This document shows, piece after piece, positions 36,895 through 50,249 of a stretch of 64,000 bases of DNA. A program made the translations under genes and the position numbers. The stretch spans positions 32,592,116 through 32,656,115 of the forward strand of contig NC_068347.1 of the NCBI RefSeq assembly GCF_014633365.1. Direction: 5' to 3'. Under the pieces are notes generated by a model. That model made no database searches. It worked only from the letters and a program-made list of their open reading frames with translations, and was not told the origin of the DNA. The stretch's first letter is position 1, and each line of letters starts with the position of its first letter. Source of the stretch: Diospyros lotus. Taxonomy: Eukaryota > Streptophyta > Magnoliopsida > Ericales > Ebenaceae.

Positions 36895-37367
36895 ATGTAC
36901 CAGAAGAGACAGTGCTTCGACAGTCCCAACAAGAGCATGTCCCGCTTCTTCCTTCCCTCGATGATACTAATGATGATTTGTTCCAGCAGCCCAGCATCCT
37001 GCGAGCAACAGGACATCAGTTTCCAGAAAACTGCAGTCCATATCCGTAACGACCTCTCAGACCCATTTCGGGTTCAGTGTCAATCCAAAGACAACGACAT
37101 TGCCTGCACACACTGAACCCTGGGCAACTTCTTAGTTGGAGATTCGTTCCCCATTGGTTTTTCAGAGAGGACACTCTCTTCTTCTGCCATTTTTATTGGG
37201 GCCCCAATGAGAGAATCTTTGATGTCTACAATAATAAAGTTGCTAGCTACTGTTCGGATAAGTACACGAGCGACAAAATTTGCTATTGGTCTGTCAGATC
37301 GGATGGCTTCTATTTTAGTGGAACCAATGGACCCATTAGTTATGCCTTGTGGTATGGGTGGGAATAA
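36895..37367 (+). pseudogene. SPH gene with one frameshift
   Basis: The first frame gives the signal peptide (SRFFLPSMILMMICSSSP), VHIRND, VQCQSKDND and then a stop soon after DIACTH. The second frame, from about 37100, gives TLNPGQLLSWRFVPH, FFCHFYW, CYWSVRSDG and YFSGTN, ending LWYGWE with a stop at 37365-37367. Compared with intact relatives (GAC ATT GGC CTG), one G is missing at about 37100 (gacattgcctgc). All other family residues, including the four cysteines, are present. It is either a recent pseudogene or a single-base sequence error. Confidence 0.88.
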
Positions 37368-37690
37368 TCATTGGTTCTTATGATCAAGCTAATCATTGTT
37401 TCTGGTGCACTTACAGCATAAATAAAAGTGGGAACTTCATCTATAATCTTTTGTTGGTTCTCTTTAATTATGATGCTTTTTGTATGTATTTTTGCTTGAG
37501 GGAGATGTTTCTGTTGGATTTTGTTGGGTTTTTCTACACTAATTATTTATTTAAAGTGATCCAATTAGCTCTATCTCAATATTTACTTATGTGCATGTGA
37601 TATGAAAAAGTATAGATAGACTATAAGTTATTGGGCCACTAAACTTAGTGGGAGGGTGTTGGGATAATATTGTTATTTTACCTGATAAGA

Positions 37691-40600
37691 ATAATCTGAT
37701 GTAGGAAAGATCTCTCAATTAATTTTTATTAGATGATGATTTTAGTTGGAGGATTAGGATATGTTCAGTAAGCTTAATTTTGTTGTGATTGTTATTTGGT
37801 GCTTTTAAATAGGCAGTCTGTATTTAGTGTTTGATGGACCATTCACAATAATATATGAAGAGATATATCCAGATTAGTTATAGTGGTGTTCGAGTACATT
37901 TCACAACTTGATAACATAAACCATAAGATTAAAGCGATTGAGTCGAACCACCTTAATTTTTTTTGTGTTGTTATTTTTCTTATTTAATTTTTATTTATTA
38001 TTCTTAGTTTGTGCGTGAATCAATTTTAACAAGTTATATAATTAGAGTGATTTGATCCTAACAAAAGGCCCATTATATTAAAGTTATGGTTGTTTGCCAC
38101 TATAACTAGATCCCCTCTCTTATTCAATATTCAGTTTTTTAGATAACCAAATGCCAGAGTTGTTGACAAAAATTATGCCACATGGTTTTTAAAGTTGACA
38201 TTTTATAAGTTTAGTTGACTAAAGATAAAATTTAGTTAACCAAAGTCTTCTAATATAGTCGGAAACAATTTTTCAAAATCAATTTGGTTGACCAAAGTTT
38301 GAGTTTAGTCAACCAAAATCTTGCAAAATTGAATATGATCCTAATTTGAGAAGCCAGTCTAATTCTTCAAAACTTCATTTTGGACTACCAAAAACTATCA
38401 AAATTAAAATTTAAGTTTCAAAAAATATAATCCCTATTTACTTGCAAAAATTATTTTATGTTATTCATTTTTAGTTTCCATCTATATTTCCATATTTCCA
38501 TTTGTACAAAAAATTCAGAGAAAAATAAAAAACACGTTTATTTCTCTTAAATAGAAACTAGTTGTAGACTTCAAAAAATAAAAAAATAAAAATGTTTAAA
38601 ATCATGTAGAAGAAGAAATGTAAAAATTAACAATAAAGGAAGAGGTAAATGGCCAAAGTGGCCTTATAAAAGATGAGTTATGTTGTCGCAATGGCCAAGG
38701 GAAACGTGATGGTGTTGGTCATAGAATGAGAACGATAAGGGGAAAAGAAGAGGGCGCTAGCGGTGCTTGCCGACCAATGATAGAGAGTGTCATTATAGTG
38801 GTAAGGATAAGAATGGTAAAAGAAAAGACTAATTGTGCTCGCCATCAAATGGCAACAAAGAAGATGAGAAGATGGTGTGGTGAGTGAGTGGGTGAGTGTG
38901 AATAGAACACTAAGAAAAAGAGAAGCAAAAGAGAAAAAGTTCTTATTGATACAATTGAGAGGGGCTCAAATTAAAAAAAAAGAAGAAGCATATTTTCCCT
39001 AAATAACATATTTAAGATGTTTTTTAAAATCTAGTACAATTTTAAAAAATAAAAAAATTATTTTTTATCTTTTAATTTATATAAAAAAACTGTTTTGAAA
39101 ACAGTTTCTAATTTTCTATCTTTGTAAATATTTTTTGAAGAAAACTATTTTAATTTTTCATATTGCAATATTTTTGAAGCACATTGTTCACTCTTTATCT
39201 CACACACATTTAAATTTTACTTTATAAGTTTTATGTGATTTTTTTTTTTTTTTTGTGAGCTAAACAAATATTTCCTCATTCTGAAACATTAGTATCTTTC
39301 ATTAAAATGACCACAAATAGTCCTTATCATCGTTTACCTCCAGAACCATTTTCTTCTCTTTGGTGCAAGTTAAGAACTGCTCTAGAATTGAGATCTTTTC
39401 TTTTTCTTGAAATCTATTAATGGTTATTGTTTTACTTATTTTTTAAAATTATTTCAATTCTAATAGTCAAAAATCATATCTGATAATCTGTGGAAATTTT
39501 ACCGACCACCAATATGAATTTTTTTTTTTTTTTTTTTGTTGCTTGGCATTAATTATGCTTGACCTGTTCGTTGTTGACTTATTCTTATTTAAAAGATTAA
39601 CTTGCAAAACTTCATTTCACTACAAACCTAAAAAAAATCACAAGATTAATGGAGACTTTTCATGAAACTCAAAAAGGTGCTATGATATAATTTTTGACCC
39701 TGATGGCAGCTACTTCAACTTACTTATTTAGCTAGAAGCTAATGAAAGGGTTATAAAAGAATCTTATATATTAGCATCAACATTTACTTACTGAGCTCTT
39801 AAGTGGTGTGTTTAGAGTTGAAGGTGTTCAAGTAGTCAACTGAGTTGTACTTCTATTGTTTCTTTTTTCTTCTTTGATCATTGTAAAGGTTTGTAAGTCA
39901 TTTTATTAAGTTTGAACTTATTAATGTACGTGAGAAGATCTCACTTAGGTGGTTTTGTTAGCAAGGGACATTTATAACGAGCTTTTGAGCACCTTGACAA
40001 AAACTAGGGTGATTATTGCTTATAGTAAAATATTCAAAACTTTAATTTAAAGCGAGGGCAGATGCTTTTAAACTCAAATTTGAACAAAATCTTGGAGTGT
40101 TTGTGTTTGATTATACTTCTACTTATTTATCTATATTCATTAACAAATCTCACTTTCAATTAAAGTTATATAATCAAAGTTTAGTAGAAAAATTCTTAAA
40201 TTTTTAATTTTTATATATTTCTAAATTAAAGATACATTTTGAACATGGGTAATGTTTATCTTTGCCTTAAGGTTTTGGTTAATTAACTGCAATAAGTGCA
40301 TCTTATTTTCAGATAATTTGTATTTTATTACACTTTGTTTTCTTTTTTAAGTAAAAGAGATATATATAAAAATAATTAAAATGTCTGTACAGAACACAAT
40401 CCAGGGCATACCCTAAAGAACACGCTCACATAAGCAGAAACAGATACTCAAGATCCATACATGACAGAATCAAAACAATATAAAAAGAACACAAATAAGG
40501 TACATGGAATAGAAAAAGTAACAACTCTAGCTTGAAGTCAATAGTCTAAGACAAAAGGCACTCCAAAGCATGTCATCGTGGTCAAAAAAAAGACCAGGAG

Positions 40601-41030
40601 CAAATAGCAGACCTAAAGATAGCCACGAATGAGCTACCAAACTGACAATGTGAACAGAGAAAAACCATAGGATTGAGAGGATAAGCATGTATCAACTTAT
40701 CCCAAGACCAATACAGGAACACACACTCAGGACCATAACCGTCAATATATGGACCTAAGCCAAGAGTGCTGATTGGTAAGGAGCTGCCAAACATGTCAAA
40801 GCGCACAACTCTATAAAGTATGTGAAAAAAATGGTGACCACCCGAGCCCACATTGCACACTACTTTGTTTTCAGTAGTTAAACAATTTAATCGATGAGTT
40901 AGATATTTTAAAATGGGATTAATTTATCATCAATTAATTAAATTATTTAAATATTAAAAATAAAATTTAATAAATATATTAAATTTATTAAATATATTTA
41001 TTACAACTTCACCATTATGCTTGAGATTAA
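37691..41030. repeat. Duplicated non-coding block, copy 2
   Basis: It is homologous to 15661-18450, starting 324 bp after the SPH stop codon at 37367. It is longer because of the retroposon at 40343-40861 and extra sequence at about 38670-38880 (guanine-rich, gatggtgttggtcatag and similar). No gene is recognised in it. Confidence 0.75.
40343..40861 (-). mobile_element. 5'-truncated retroposon (LINE-like)
   Basis: The 519-bp insertion is flanked by a perfect 11-bp target duplication ACTTTGTTTTC (40332-40342 and 40862-40872), and copy 1 has the empty site near 18301. On the minus strand it ends in TTTACTTAAAAAA, an A-tail. The 92-codon minus-strand open frame (40582-40860) has no domain I recognise. 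A truncated LINE 3' end is the simplest reading; a retroposed cellular transcript is the alternative. Confidence 0.7.
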
Positions 41031-41368
41031 AATGCTTATGGAGGTAAGATATCTGAAGATTGGGAGTGCAAATCTCAAAATAAAGTCATCTAAAGATTCT
41101 TCTTTTATATATATATACTCTTATGTTAAATATATATATGTATTGGTATATTAGAGTCATTTTTTTTTTTAGTTTTGGTTGCGAGACTCGAGGTATCTCT
41201 TACCATAAACTTGTAGACATTTTGAAATTTGTTTAATGAAATTCTTACTTATAAAAAAAAAAAATATATATATATATATATACAAATAGATAAATAATCC
41301 CTGAAGTCACATCTCACATTTTCACTTATCATAGCATTATTATCCATGAATGTGTACAAATGAATAGC
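41031..41368. other. Short spacer between duplicated blocks
   Basis: AT-rich DNA with TA microsatellites (about 41107-41140 and 41263-41281). No gene is seen. Confidence 0.5.
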
Positions 41369-42893
41369 ATTAATTCGGGGTTCCTTAATTGAGTCAATTT
41401 ATGTTCATGCTTTTATGATAATCATATATTTACTCAATCCATCAATACTTAATTCACTTCCCAAGCATTCAACCAATAAAAGAAAAATTAAATTTAAATT
41501 CTTCTTTTCTTTTCAATTTTTTTGGTAATTATACTTTTATGTACGTTTAGAATAAGCTCTACCTTCACCTCCTATGATTTGGGTTATTTTTTCTAAATCT
41601 TCTTGGATTTAATTTTAAAATTAAATCTAAGAAGATTTAGATTCTGTTGATTTGTTATCTTGAAAAACGCATTTAGAAAAATAAATCATAAGAACTCAAA
41701 ATATCATAGGTAAACCATAAGCGCAAGGGTATTTGTAGAAAAAGCCCCCCAAAAATGATGAAATTTACCCTTACATTTACTATATAAATTAAGAATGATC
41801 CTTAATAGTTATGGCAAAAAAATTTTTTTAGGCCCCAATAGTTGCTCACATGGTGACTAAAAAATTATAAATTTTAATTATAAAAATATTTTTATAGAAT
41901 AAAATAAAATTACATACAAAGATTGTCTTGTTTTCCCTTAATCTCATGCACTATCAAATTATTATATGGTACTAAAATTAATTTTACAAGAATTAATCCT
42001 CTTTAATTCCAAAGCAAAGTACATCTTTATAAATTTTTAGATTAATTTATTAGATTAATAAGTATCGAGAGAACCATTACGACGACCCCGATTTGTTGCA
42101 TGCGTTGAGTAACATAATTGCTACCCAATACGAACTAGCAGAGAGGGTGGGGCCTGAGTCCCACCCCTATGGGTTCCATGTCCTCCTCCCTCTCGGGTTG
42201 CCCACCTTAGACAATTGATATGTTATCTAATGTGGGTAAGAGATCAATTTTACCATTATAAATACTCTCTGTAATGGATAGTTAAAATATTATTAATCAT
42301 TAAATACTTTTCAAATGATCATTATATCATTTTTTTTAAGGAGTACTGTCATTTTAATACTCTTTAAAATAAATTTAATTTTTAAAATATAAATATTTTT
42401 ATTAATTAGTAAAATATTTTAAAATACAATATATTTACTATCACTTAAAAAGAGTGTTTGAACACTGAAAATAAAATGTATTAAACACACGTTAACTTAC
42501 GACACCCATTAACAAAACGATAATGCTAAGCTGAGTGTCTCTTGTTTTATGATTCCATGAATGTTTCATTGATATTCACTTACTAAAATTGACGAGAGAT
42601 TTCTATCTAACAACAAGTTCATCTTCCATCCTTCAATTTCGTTTGCTTTCCTCAACAACTTCTAATTCCAAGCGTTAGTAGATGACAGTTGTAAACTTTC
42701 CCAGTTCCACTAATGCTCATTAGTTACTTTTCTAAGTAAACTAGTTCTCGACCCGTGCGATGCACGAGATACAATATTCAACAAATATATATATATATAT
42801 ATAAATAATAGTTCAAAATATGAAATGCACATTATAATAAATTTAATATATTACATGAATTAATGAAGAAATAACAATTTTATTTCATTGTGA

Positions 42894-45800
42894 TTAAAGT
42901 AAATTTTGGAAGACTTCTTTGTATACAACATTTGTAGTCGAAGTTGTTTGTTCACCCTCTTTATCACATATTAGCACCTTTAACCCACTGCGACTTGTAA
43001 CTCTTGATATTGCAACGTACAGTCCCGTGACTGAACAAAGGTTTCTTCAAAAAAAGACCTACATGGGTCAAAGATTGGCCTTGACTTTTATTGATAGTCA
43101 TGGCATACGAAACAATAAGGGGAAATTGTCTTCGTTGAAATTTGAAGGGCAACCTTGTATCGGATGGAGTCAACGATATTCTTGGAATTAACACTTTATG
43201 CCCTGCATTAGTACCTGACAATATTGTAGCCTCCAACACGTGACTTCCAAGTCTTGTAACAATTAGCCTAGTCCCATTGCAAAGTCCAGCGGTATGATCA
43301 ATGTTCCTCAACAACATAACCGGAATACCAACCTTTAATCTCAACTCGTGGTTAGGGACACCAGAACATTTGATACTGTTTAAAAATTCTGTGGAATGAA
43401 GATCTTCCAACAAATCAATATTTGTATCTGACCTGCAAATCGTATCTGAACTGAAGTATGTCGTTCCTTCACAATCACTAATAGAAATCATGTAATCGTT
43501 GACAGATTCAACGACATCCAATGTTGGTGCAAGAATGGCCCTACCTTGCAAGTAGGATGTATTACCAACGTTGTTTGAAAATGACGGGTAAGTGGTCTCA
43601 ACAATTGATTCAATCATATTACTGGACCCATGTATCAAAATATCATCTGGTATTTCCACAGTTGCATGTCCATCATTTCGGCCACCTAAAATCCCATCAC
43701 CAATGCTTGATATCCATTCAGAAAATTCTTTCAAGTAAACATTGTGATCGTTATCAATGAGATTTTGGAGTCTCATATTCTTTGTCAATTTCAACACCTT
43801 GCAATGTCGCCACAAATAAGACGAATTAATTGTTGCATGCACAATATCTTGCCTACTACCTTTCGGTATGACTGGTAAAATTTGCCTGAAATCCCCACCA
43901 AACACCACAGTTTTCCCTCCGAATGGTTGGTCTAAACTTAATGGATTTTTGAATCTCATAATATCTCGCAAACTTTTGTCAAGTGCCTCAAAACAGTATC
44001 TGTGCATCATAGGGGCTTCATCCCAAATAATAAGCTTTGTCTTTAATATCAATTCAGCTAATGGACTCCCCTGTTTAATGTTGCATGTGGAGTCTTCAGT
44101 CGGATTGAGAGGGATCGCAAATCTTGAATGGGCTGTTCTACCACCGGGCAAGAGCAAAGATGCAATTCCACTTGATGCCACATTTAAGACAACTTCCCCT
44201 TTTGATCGCAAACCTGCAGAAAGGGTTTTCCATATAAATGTTTTCCCCGTGCCACCGCATCCATACAAAAAGAATACACCACCTTGATCAGACTGAACAT
44301 CACTCATTATCATATCATAAACACTTCTCTGCTCATCTGTCAGTCTGGAAACAAACAACTTGTGATCTTCGGCAAGAGACCTTCTATCATATCGCATCTC
44401 ATCGTGGATAAGCCTATTTTCTGAAAATGAAATGTCGATCTCGTACGGAAATGGCATTGATTTAAATTCACGAAGACTCTTCCCTCTACTACGCAATATC
44501 TTTTCAATCTCCAAAAGAACATAATTTTTCAGTTCCTCTTCACTTAGTTCCAAATCTGTAGTCATTTAAAACAACCAAATAAATAATTATAAATTTGAAA
44601 CATATAAGTAAAACTTGGACGACATATAAAATCAATACAAACTAATTTTTTCATAAGTAATTTGTGATATTTGTTTTGGATGGAAAAAATAAATCTAAAA
44701 CTTTTCACTGAACATGTTAAGTGATATTATGATCATTGATTCATAAAAAATCACAGAGTACCTTCATGAGCTAAAACACACCGCTGTCTATGAAGGATAT
44801 CGTCAGACAGTAATAACCAACATTGTTCCCAAACATATTCAGGTCTCGACAAAGAATCAGATGCCAACAATGTTGCGAATAGATTTCTCAACGATTGCGC
44901 CGAACCCCAATGACTTGCTTCGACAATACCGTCGATGTACTCTTTATCGTCATCCAACAAACCCAGCGCATAGCAAGCATCCCTGAATGAATCGTACTGC
45001 ACACCATTAACACACCTAATCTCTTCATAACTCTTTGGACCCCGTACTATATTGAGAAGGGTTCTCAAATAATACATCTCTCCACACCCTGGAGGAACGT
45101 AAAATATACGCCCTATTGAAAAGCCACGTTGTCTTGGAAGCCATTCTCTCTGTTCATGTTTCCAAACGAATTTAGTTGGAAATTCCGCATATGTAAGTTC
45201 CCTTGCAGCTTTATACTTTCTATTAGCATCCATCCAAGCAGTGAACATACTTTCCTTAACCGAAGGACGACTAAGAACATCATCAATATGATCAGAGTCG
45301 GAGAAGAATATATTTTGCTGGTTTGGTAGATGAAATGATAAGCGCTCAACCGGGGGATTCCTGTAGTGAATGTCATAACCAAACATCCTCCAAGCTGCCT
45401 CACAAGATGATATATATCTGCAATCATAGTACATGCTTATCTCATCAACCTGCTTATTATTGTTTTCACCTGCAGCGGTCTGATAAAAACTGGCTGTGAC
45501 ACGATCATGGCCCTTGTTCACATACTTGAAAAGATATTTAATTGATCTGGACTGATTGCACCATTCCACATTTATGTGAGCACCATACTTCAATAACAGG
45601 TAACGATTATGAGGAACGACAAATCTATTGTCAAGATCAATGCCACTCTTGTTGACAGTTATACCATTATCTCGTCGTCGGTAAATTGGGTACCCATCAT
45701 CGTCAACATTTGTAAACTCTGCAAATTTTTTTGGAAAATGCTTAGAGCATTGTCCATTAACCATGCATGGGGAGCTCCTTCTCAAACTGCCGCATGGACC

Positions 45801-48800
45801 ATGAATCATTAGATCTCTCACTGCAGCATAATATTTGGGATCAATCGATTCATCAGGGATTTCCGCAGATATGATGCGGTCTATGTCATCTCCAGTTGGG
45901 TACTTAGCATCTTGAGATAAAAAAAGCAATATATGGGCATGGGGCAAGCCACGCTTCTGAAACTCAATCGTGTAGACAACTAAAAAATAATTGAAAAAGG
46001 AAAAAGAAATAATGTGAACAGAACGTCGTACAAAGTCTCAACTAACAATGTGAAAATAAGATTATTAATTATGAATGTCTAAATAGTTAACAAATGTATA
46101 TTTACCTGCTCTGACAGTCCCGAATACTTTATTTTGCCTAAGATCTTTCATCAAATGATCCAACTTGACCTTGAATATTCTGCACAATATGTCAGGCCGG
46201 TCCTCTGATTTCAGGCTTCTATTTTCTAGGAAGCGGATAACCTCTGGCCATTTCGGGTTACACGTAAATGTAATGAAAAGGTCAGGATATCCAACCCAAC
46301 GACAGATAGCCATTGCATCTTGATAGTTCTGTATCATGTACCGGGCTCCACCGGTAAAAGTAGATGGTAGAACAACTCTTTTTCTTTGTGTGGATAGATT
46401 AGTCTCGCCTCGTAATAAGGCATCGGCCAAACCATTGTAAATGTCACATCTCAATTGCTTCTGATGAGTGCGTACATAATTCAATCGAGACGTCTCGACC
46501 ATAGTGTACGCATCGACTAAAAATTGCTGGAACAATTTTCTGGAGAATAGTATGTGAGGCGATTCACAATCCCTTTCCTGTAGTCTATATGAAAAGAATT
46601 CTCGCATGCTTAACTTTTTTCGTGCACCAGATGATCCTGATCTCGAATTCTTTAACTGAACGTCTTCTCTATAGCCATCTTGGCCGTACACGAAAAGCAA
46701 TGGGTACTGAAGCCCAAGATATGAAGGATTTAATTCATTAATTCGCTTGAGAAGTCCACTTCGAGTTTCAACAACTATATCTCTCTCACCAAGTGCAGTC
46801 TCGAAATCGCCGGGTACCAAACCCGCAACCTCTTCAGCTGATGGAAGGTTATACCTCCTTCCATCTGCAAATCGCTTTCCAATTAATCTAAGCTTTACTT
46901 CAGAGTAATCAGGCTTTCGCATACTTTCCCTCACCATCCTGAAAGACTTCACAAGGACATTGTGTTCATCAAGCATATCCTGAAGATCTTTGACAATATC
47001 CCCATGGAATTTAGTTGTCTCTGAAGTCCGTCTACACGAAGGAATAGAAAATTTAAAAATGATGTCGATACATCACATTAAAATAATATTGACATAACAA
47101 ACTTTTATTTATAAGATTGCTTACCCAACAACGTTCATACGGTTTGCAACTTCGTTCGCAGTGTCGTATATGTATAACTGAGCAAACTTTGGTATAGATC
47201 CTTCTGTTGGCAACAAACTACCGATCATGTGATAGTTTTGCCCATGCAATCTGAAGACAGGAGGGGATTTACCATGATGGACACTTGTGTCAATCTTTCC
47301 GCCCATTGATGTGAAGGAAAACATCATGTTGTATGCCCTTATGTTTTCCAAGAAATGCTTGCTTTTATCGTTATCAGAATAAAATAAATCAATAAGAACT
47401 TGAGGCGGAGTATGCATCAGAGGGAGCTCTACTTTGCCTTGCATGCAACACAAAGAGAACTTTGGGTTTTTGGTATTGTAATGTTTTCCCACCCTTTCCT
47501 CGTACCAGAATATGGCTCCGCAAAATTCGCATTTATTATTAGGATCTCCTATATCAGTATATTCTGAACGATAACATAATTGATATAAGATTTTATTAGC
47601 AAAAAATAAGAATAAAGAATAAAGGAAGAGAGCGTAATAAAAAAATACATACAAAGCTTCTATCTCATTTAGAATTATTATATTAGAAACTCTATATTTT
47701 TCTTTAGCAAGAAGCATCGCAAAAAAAAAATGAAAATTAATTTCCATTTTTTGTTCTTTTAAGTTATTGTAAGCAACATAAAAACCTTACACATAGGGTT
47801 CTGCATGAACAAAAATTATCGTTCAGAAAATTAATTTTAATAATTTTAATGTTATTCGAATCTTTTTTTTTTTTTTTAAGTTTGAAACGTTGCTTAAATA
47901 TTTAAATATAAACATTCTGTGAAACAGTCACAAGCTAAACAAAATATATAATTAGTGTAAATGAATGGTTCATTAGAAAAAAACAGAATAAAGCATTAAC
48001 CAACATCCTTCCAGTCCATACTCCACGCGCACATGTGTGATGAGCATTCTAGAACCTAATTTTTTACACATTATACACACCATCACCCCCTTCCCACAAA
48101 CCCTAAATCCTCATGGATCTACACACACATCTAGCCGAAACAATCAACATCCTCTCTCGAAATCCAGATATCTTCACAATCGGAGACATTAATACCTATT
48201 CTAAGTGTGATTGCTCCCAGATCTGCCCAAAGCCATCCTCAACAGATGCGTTGTTACACGAATTTGGGCAAAAAAAGAAAGGAAAATTAATTCGAAGGCA
48301 CCACTTCCGTCCACCATCGTCCTGGGATTTATTTTTCTTCTGGAAAACCGTGGAAGCAAGCCAGATCTTTACAGAAAAATGGCCGACGAAGTTCAGATGC
48401 CACAAGGAGCTTGAATTTTTTTTTTTGTTTTGACAAACAAAAACCAAAGACGTTCCACTCGTTTGGATGGGTAATTTTTTCGTATAAGGACATTGAAAAT
48501 ATTTTGATTTAGTCATTACATCTGTTTCTAGTAGATGAAAATAAACTTTGCTTATGTTAGATGTTCTTCTATTTTTTTTTAGCTTTATTCAGGTGGGTCT
48601 TTCAAAGTAGAGCAGGGGGAGAACGAAGAAGACAGTAAAAGTGGGAAGAAAAAAAGAAAAAAGAACCTCTTCGGACACACTAATTCCAAAGGATCTACAG
48701 AACGTGTAATGGCTCATCGATTAGTGCAGCATAACAGAGTTTTGGTAAGTTCTTCTTTTAATATTTATAGATCTGTTATAAGCAATTTAAACATAGTTGT

Positions 48801-50199
48801 CTATTCTATAAAGAAAACATTAGAAGATGAAAACTAACCTGTTAGCTGAATGTCCGAACAAAGAACATCGCCACCTGCATAACCAATTAGACAAAGGGCT
48901 ATAAAATAAAAGGCAAAAATAACAGCTTCCACGGATTTAACATACATAAGTTAGAAATAAAGAGAATGAATAAATATTACCGTCTAGTGAATTGCCATGA
49001 TTTATGGAACCTTGAACCAAATTCCTTGAAGGTTCAGAACCTTCAAGTGAATAGAAATCGTCGTTAGATACAGCATGAAGATGGGATGCAATAAGAATTA
49101 ATTGAAAAAATAAACCTTTTATTTATTTATTTTTTTTAAATGGAATAAATAAAAAATCTAAGAATAACCTGTGTCTGGTAAACCATCATTTTCTTGAAAG
49201 ATTATTTCCGATGCACCATAATCTAAAGTAGAGCATCCTATCGAGGGCATAGATCTGACAAAACGTCCATTGCTTATGTTGTGTTTGCCGGACGACAACG
49301 TGCCTAAAGTCACAAACGTGCCACTGCGTTGTTGTCGTTGCCTATTACCAGAAATCGAAATGGGACTACGAAAACACGAATTTTCATCCCGACCCCTTTC
49401 AACAACTGTAACATGAAAGATATTTTAGTGAAAATTGTAGACAATTTGGTGGTTGAAAAAAATAAAACAAATTTGTAAATCATAATACCGTTGGTTATCA
49501 CACTTAACGGAGTGCGTGTCTGATATTCACTTGTATTTTTCAATTGCGAGCCAACATTGACCCGACATTCTTTAAACTGACCGGTCCCCTCACGTGGGTT
49601 TGATATCTGTTGCAGAACAGAAGGACCTCCTGCGAGCGTCATTCAAATAGCACCTCAGATTCACAGATGATTCATCGGCATGTAATTCAAAAAATTAATT
49701 TTTACAGGAACAGGTAAGTATTTCTCACCCATGTGATTCCATGAATGTGATGTATTGCTTGCTTGATCCTGTGCATAGTCTACACAACAAAAGCGTCACA
49801 ACAAATGGATTATTTATCACTTTATTAGTGCAAATACAAAATAAACACGAAAAAAATTGATAAAAAAGAAAAACATAAAAAAAGAAAAGAAAAAACAATA
49901 ATTGATAGCATGAAGCCATTAGAATGTTCATAAATGTAATCGGACTTAGCACATGCAACGTAAGGTGGAAGCAGTTAAATGAGTTAAAAGATACTGATTT
50001 GTAAGATTAATTTATCAAACTTGAGTACCATAATAAGCATTAGGAAAATATATATAATGGGATTGTTCATAATATTTTGTCCAGTTCTTGATTGCGAATT
50101 TAAACCAATTCCTTGGACAAAACAGGAAAAAATGAATCTACCTGTTTCTTGTATACACACCCTTGCACGCTTTATCGATTTGGGACGAAGCTCTGCCAT
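42894..50199 (-). CDS. Helitron RepHel protein (Rep endonuclease and PIF1-like helicase), ten exons
   Basis: Rolling-circle transposase of the Helitron. My gene model on the minus strand is 50199-50142, 49779-49729, 49629-49489, 49405-49169, 49040-48981, 48874-48839, 47563-47125, 47031-46106, 45979-44762 and 44555 to the end. Every intron is GT-AG and the frame stays open for about 1566 codons. The protein starts MAELRPKSIKRARV; exon 7 has CEFCG and SLCC zinc-ligand-like pairs. Rep motifs are FTCNPKWPE (about residue 595), the HUH motif LPHAHIL (His 663 and 665) and the two-tyrosine motif YLFKYVNKG (Tyr 798 and 802). Helicase motifs are GCGGTGKT (about 1155), IIWDEAPM (about 1232), FGGDFRQILP and TINKSQGQSL. 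Near 43020 two bases appear missing after LFSHG, so the last part (LYVAISRVTSRSGLKVL) is in another frame ending at 42894; the unshifted frame stops at 42964. The frameshift may inactivate helicase motif VI. Confidence 0.92.
48113..48744 (+). other. Possible captured host-gene exons inside a RepHel intron
   Basis: Opposite to RepHel, within its 1.3-kb intron, a plausible plant gene start is seen: aaaccctaaatcctcATGG followed by an open frame of 106 codons (MDLHTHLAETINILSRNPD...). A second exon-like stretch at 48583-48744 is preceded by a T-run and AG, stays open (charged, GKKKRKKN segment, ending LVQHNRVL) and is followed by GTAAGTTC. I do not recognise the protein. The first frame ends in a T-run and may be interrupted. 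Helitrons are known to capture gene fragments; that this is one is an inference. Confidence 0.45.
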
Positions 50200-50249
50200 C
50201 CCGTAAGTCAACTTTAAGCAAAAATTCAAAAAAGCCAAAAGTTCAGAAT

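Noticed and set aside
42919..45812. Plus-strand open frames within the RepHel gene.
   Set aside because: RepHel on the minus strand explains the coding signal with recognised motifs and splice sites.
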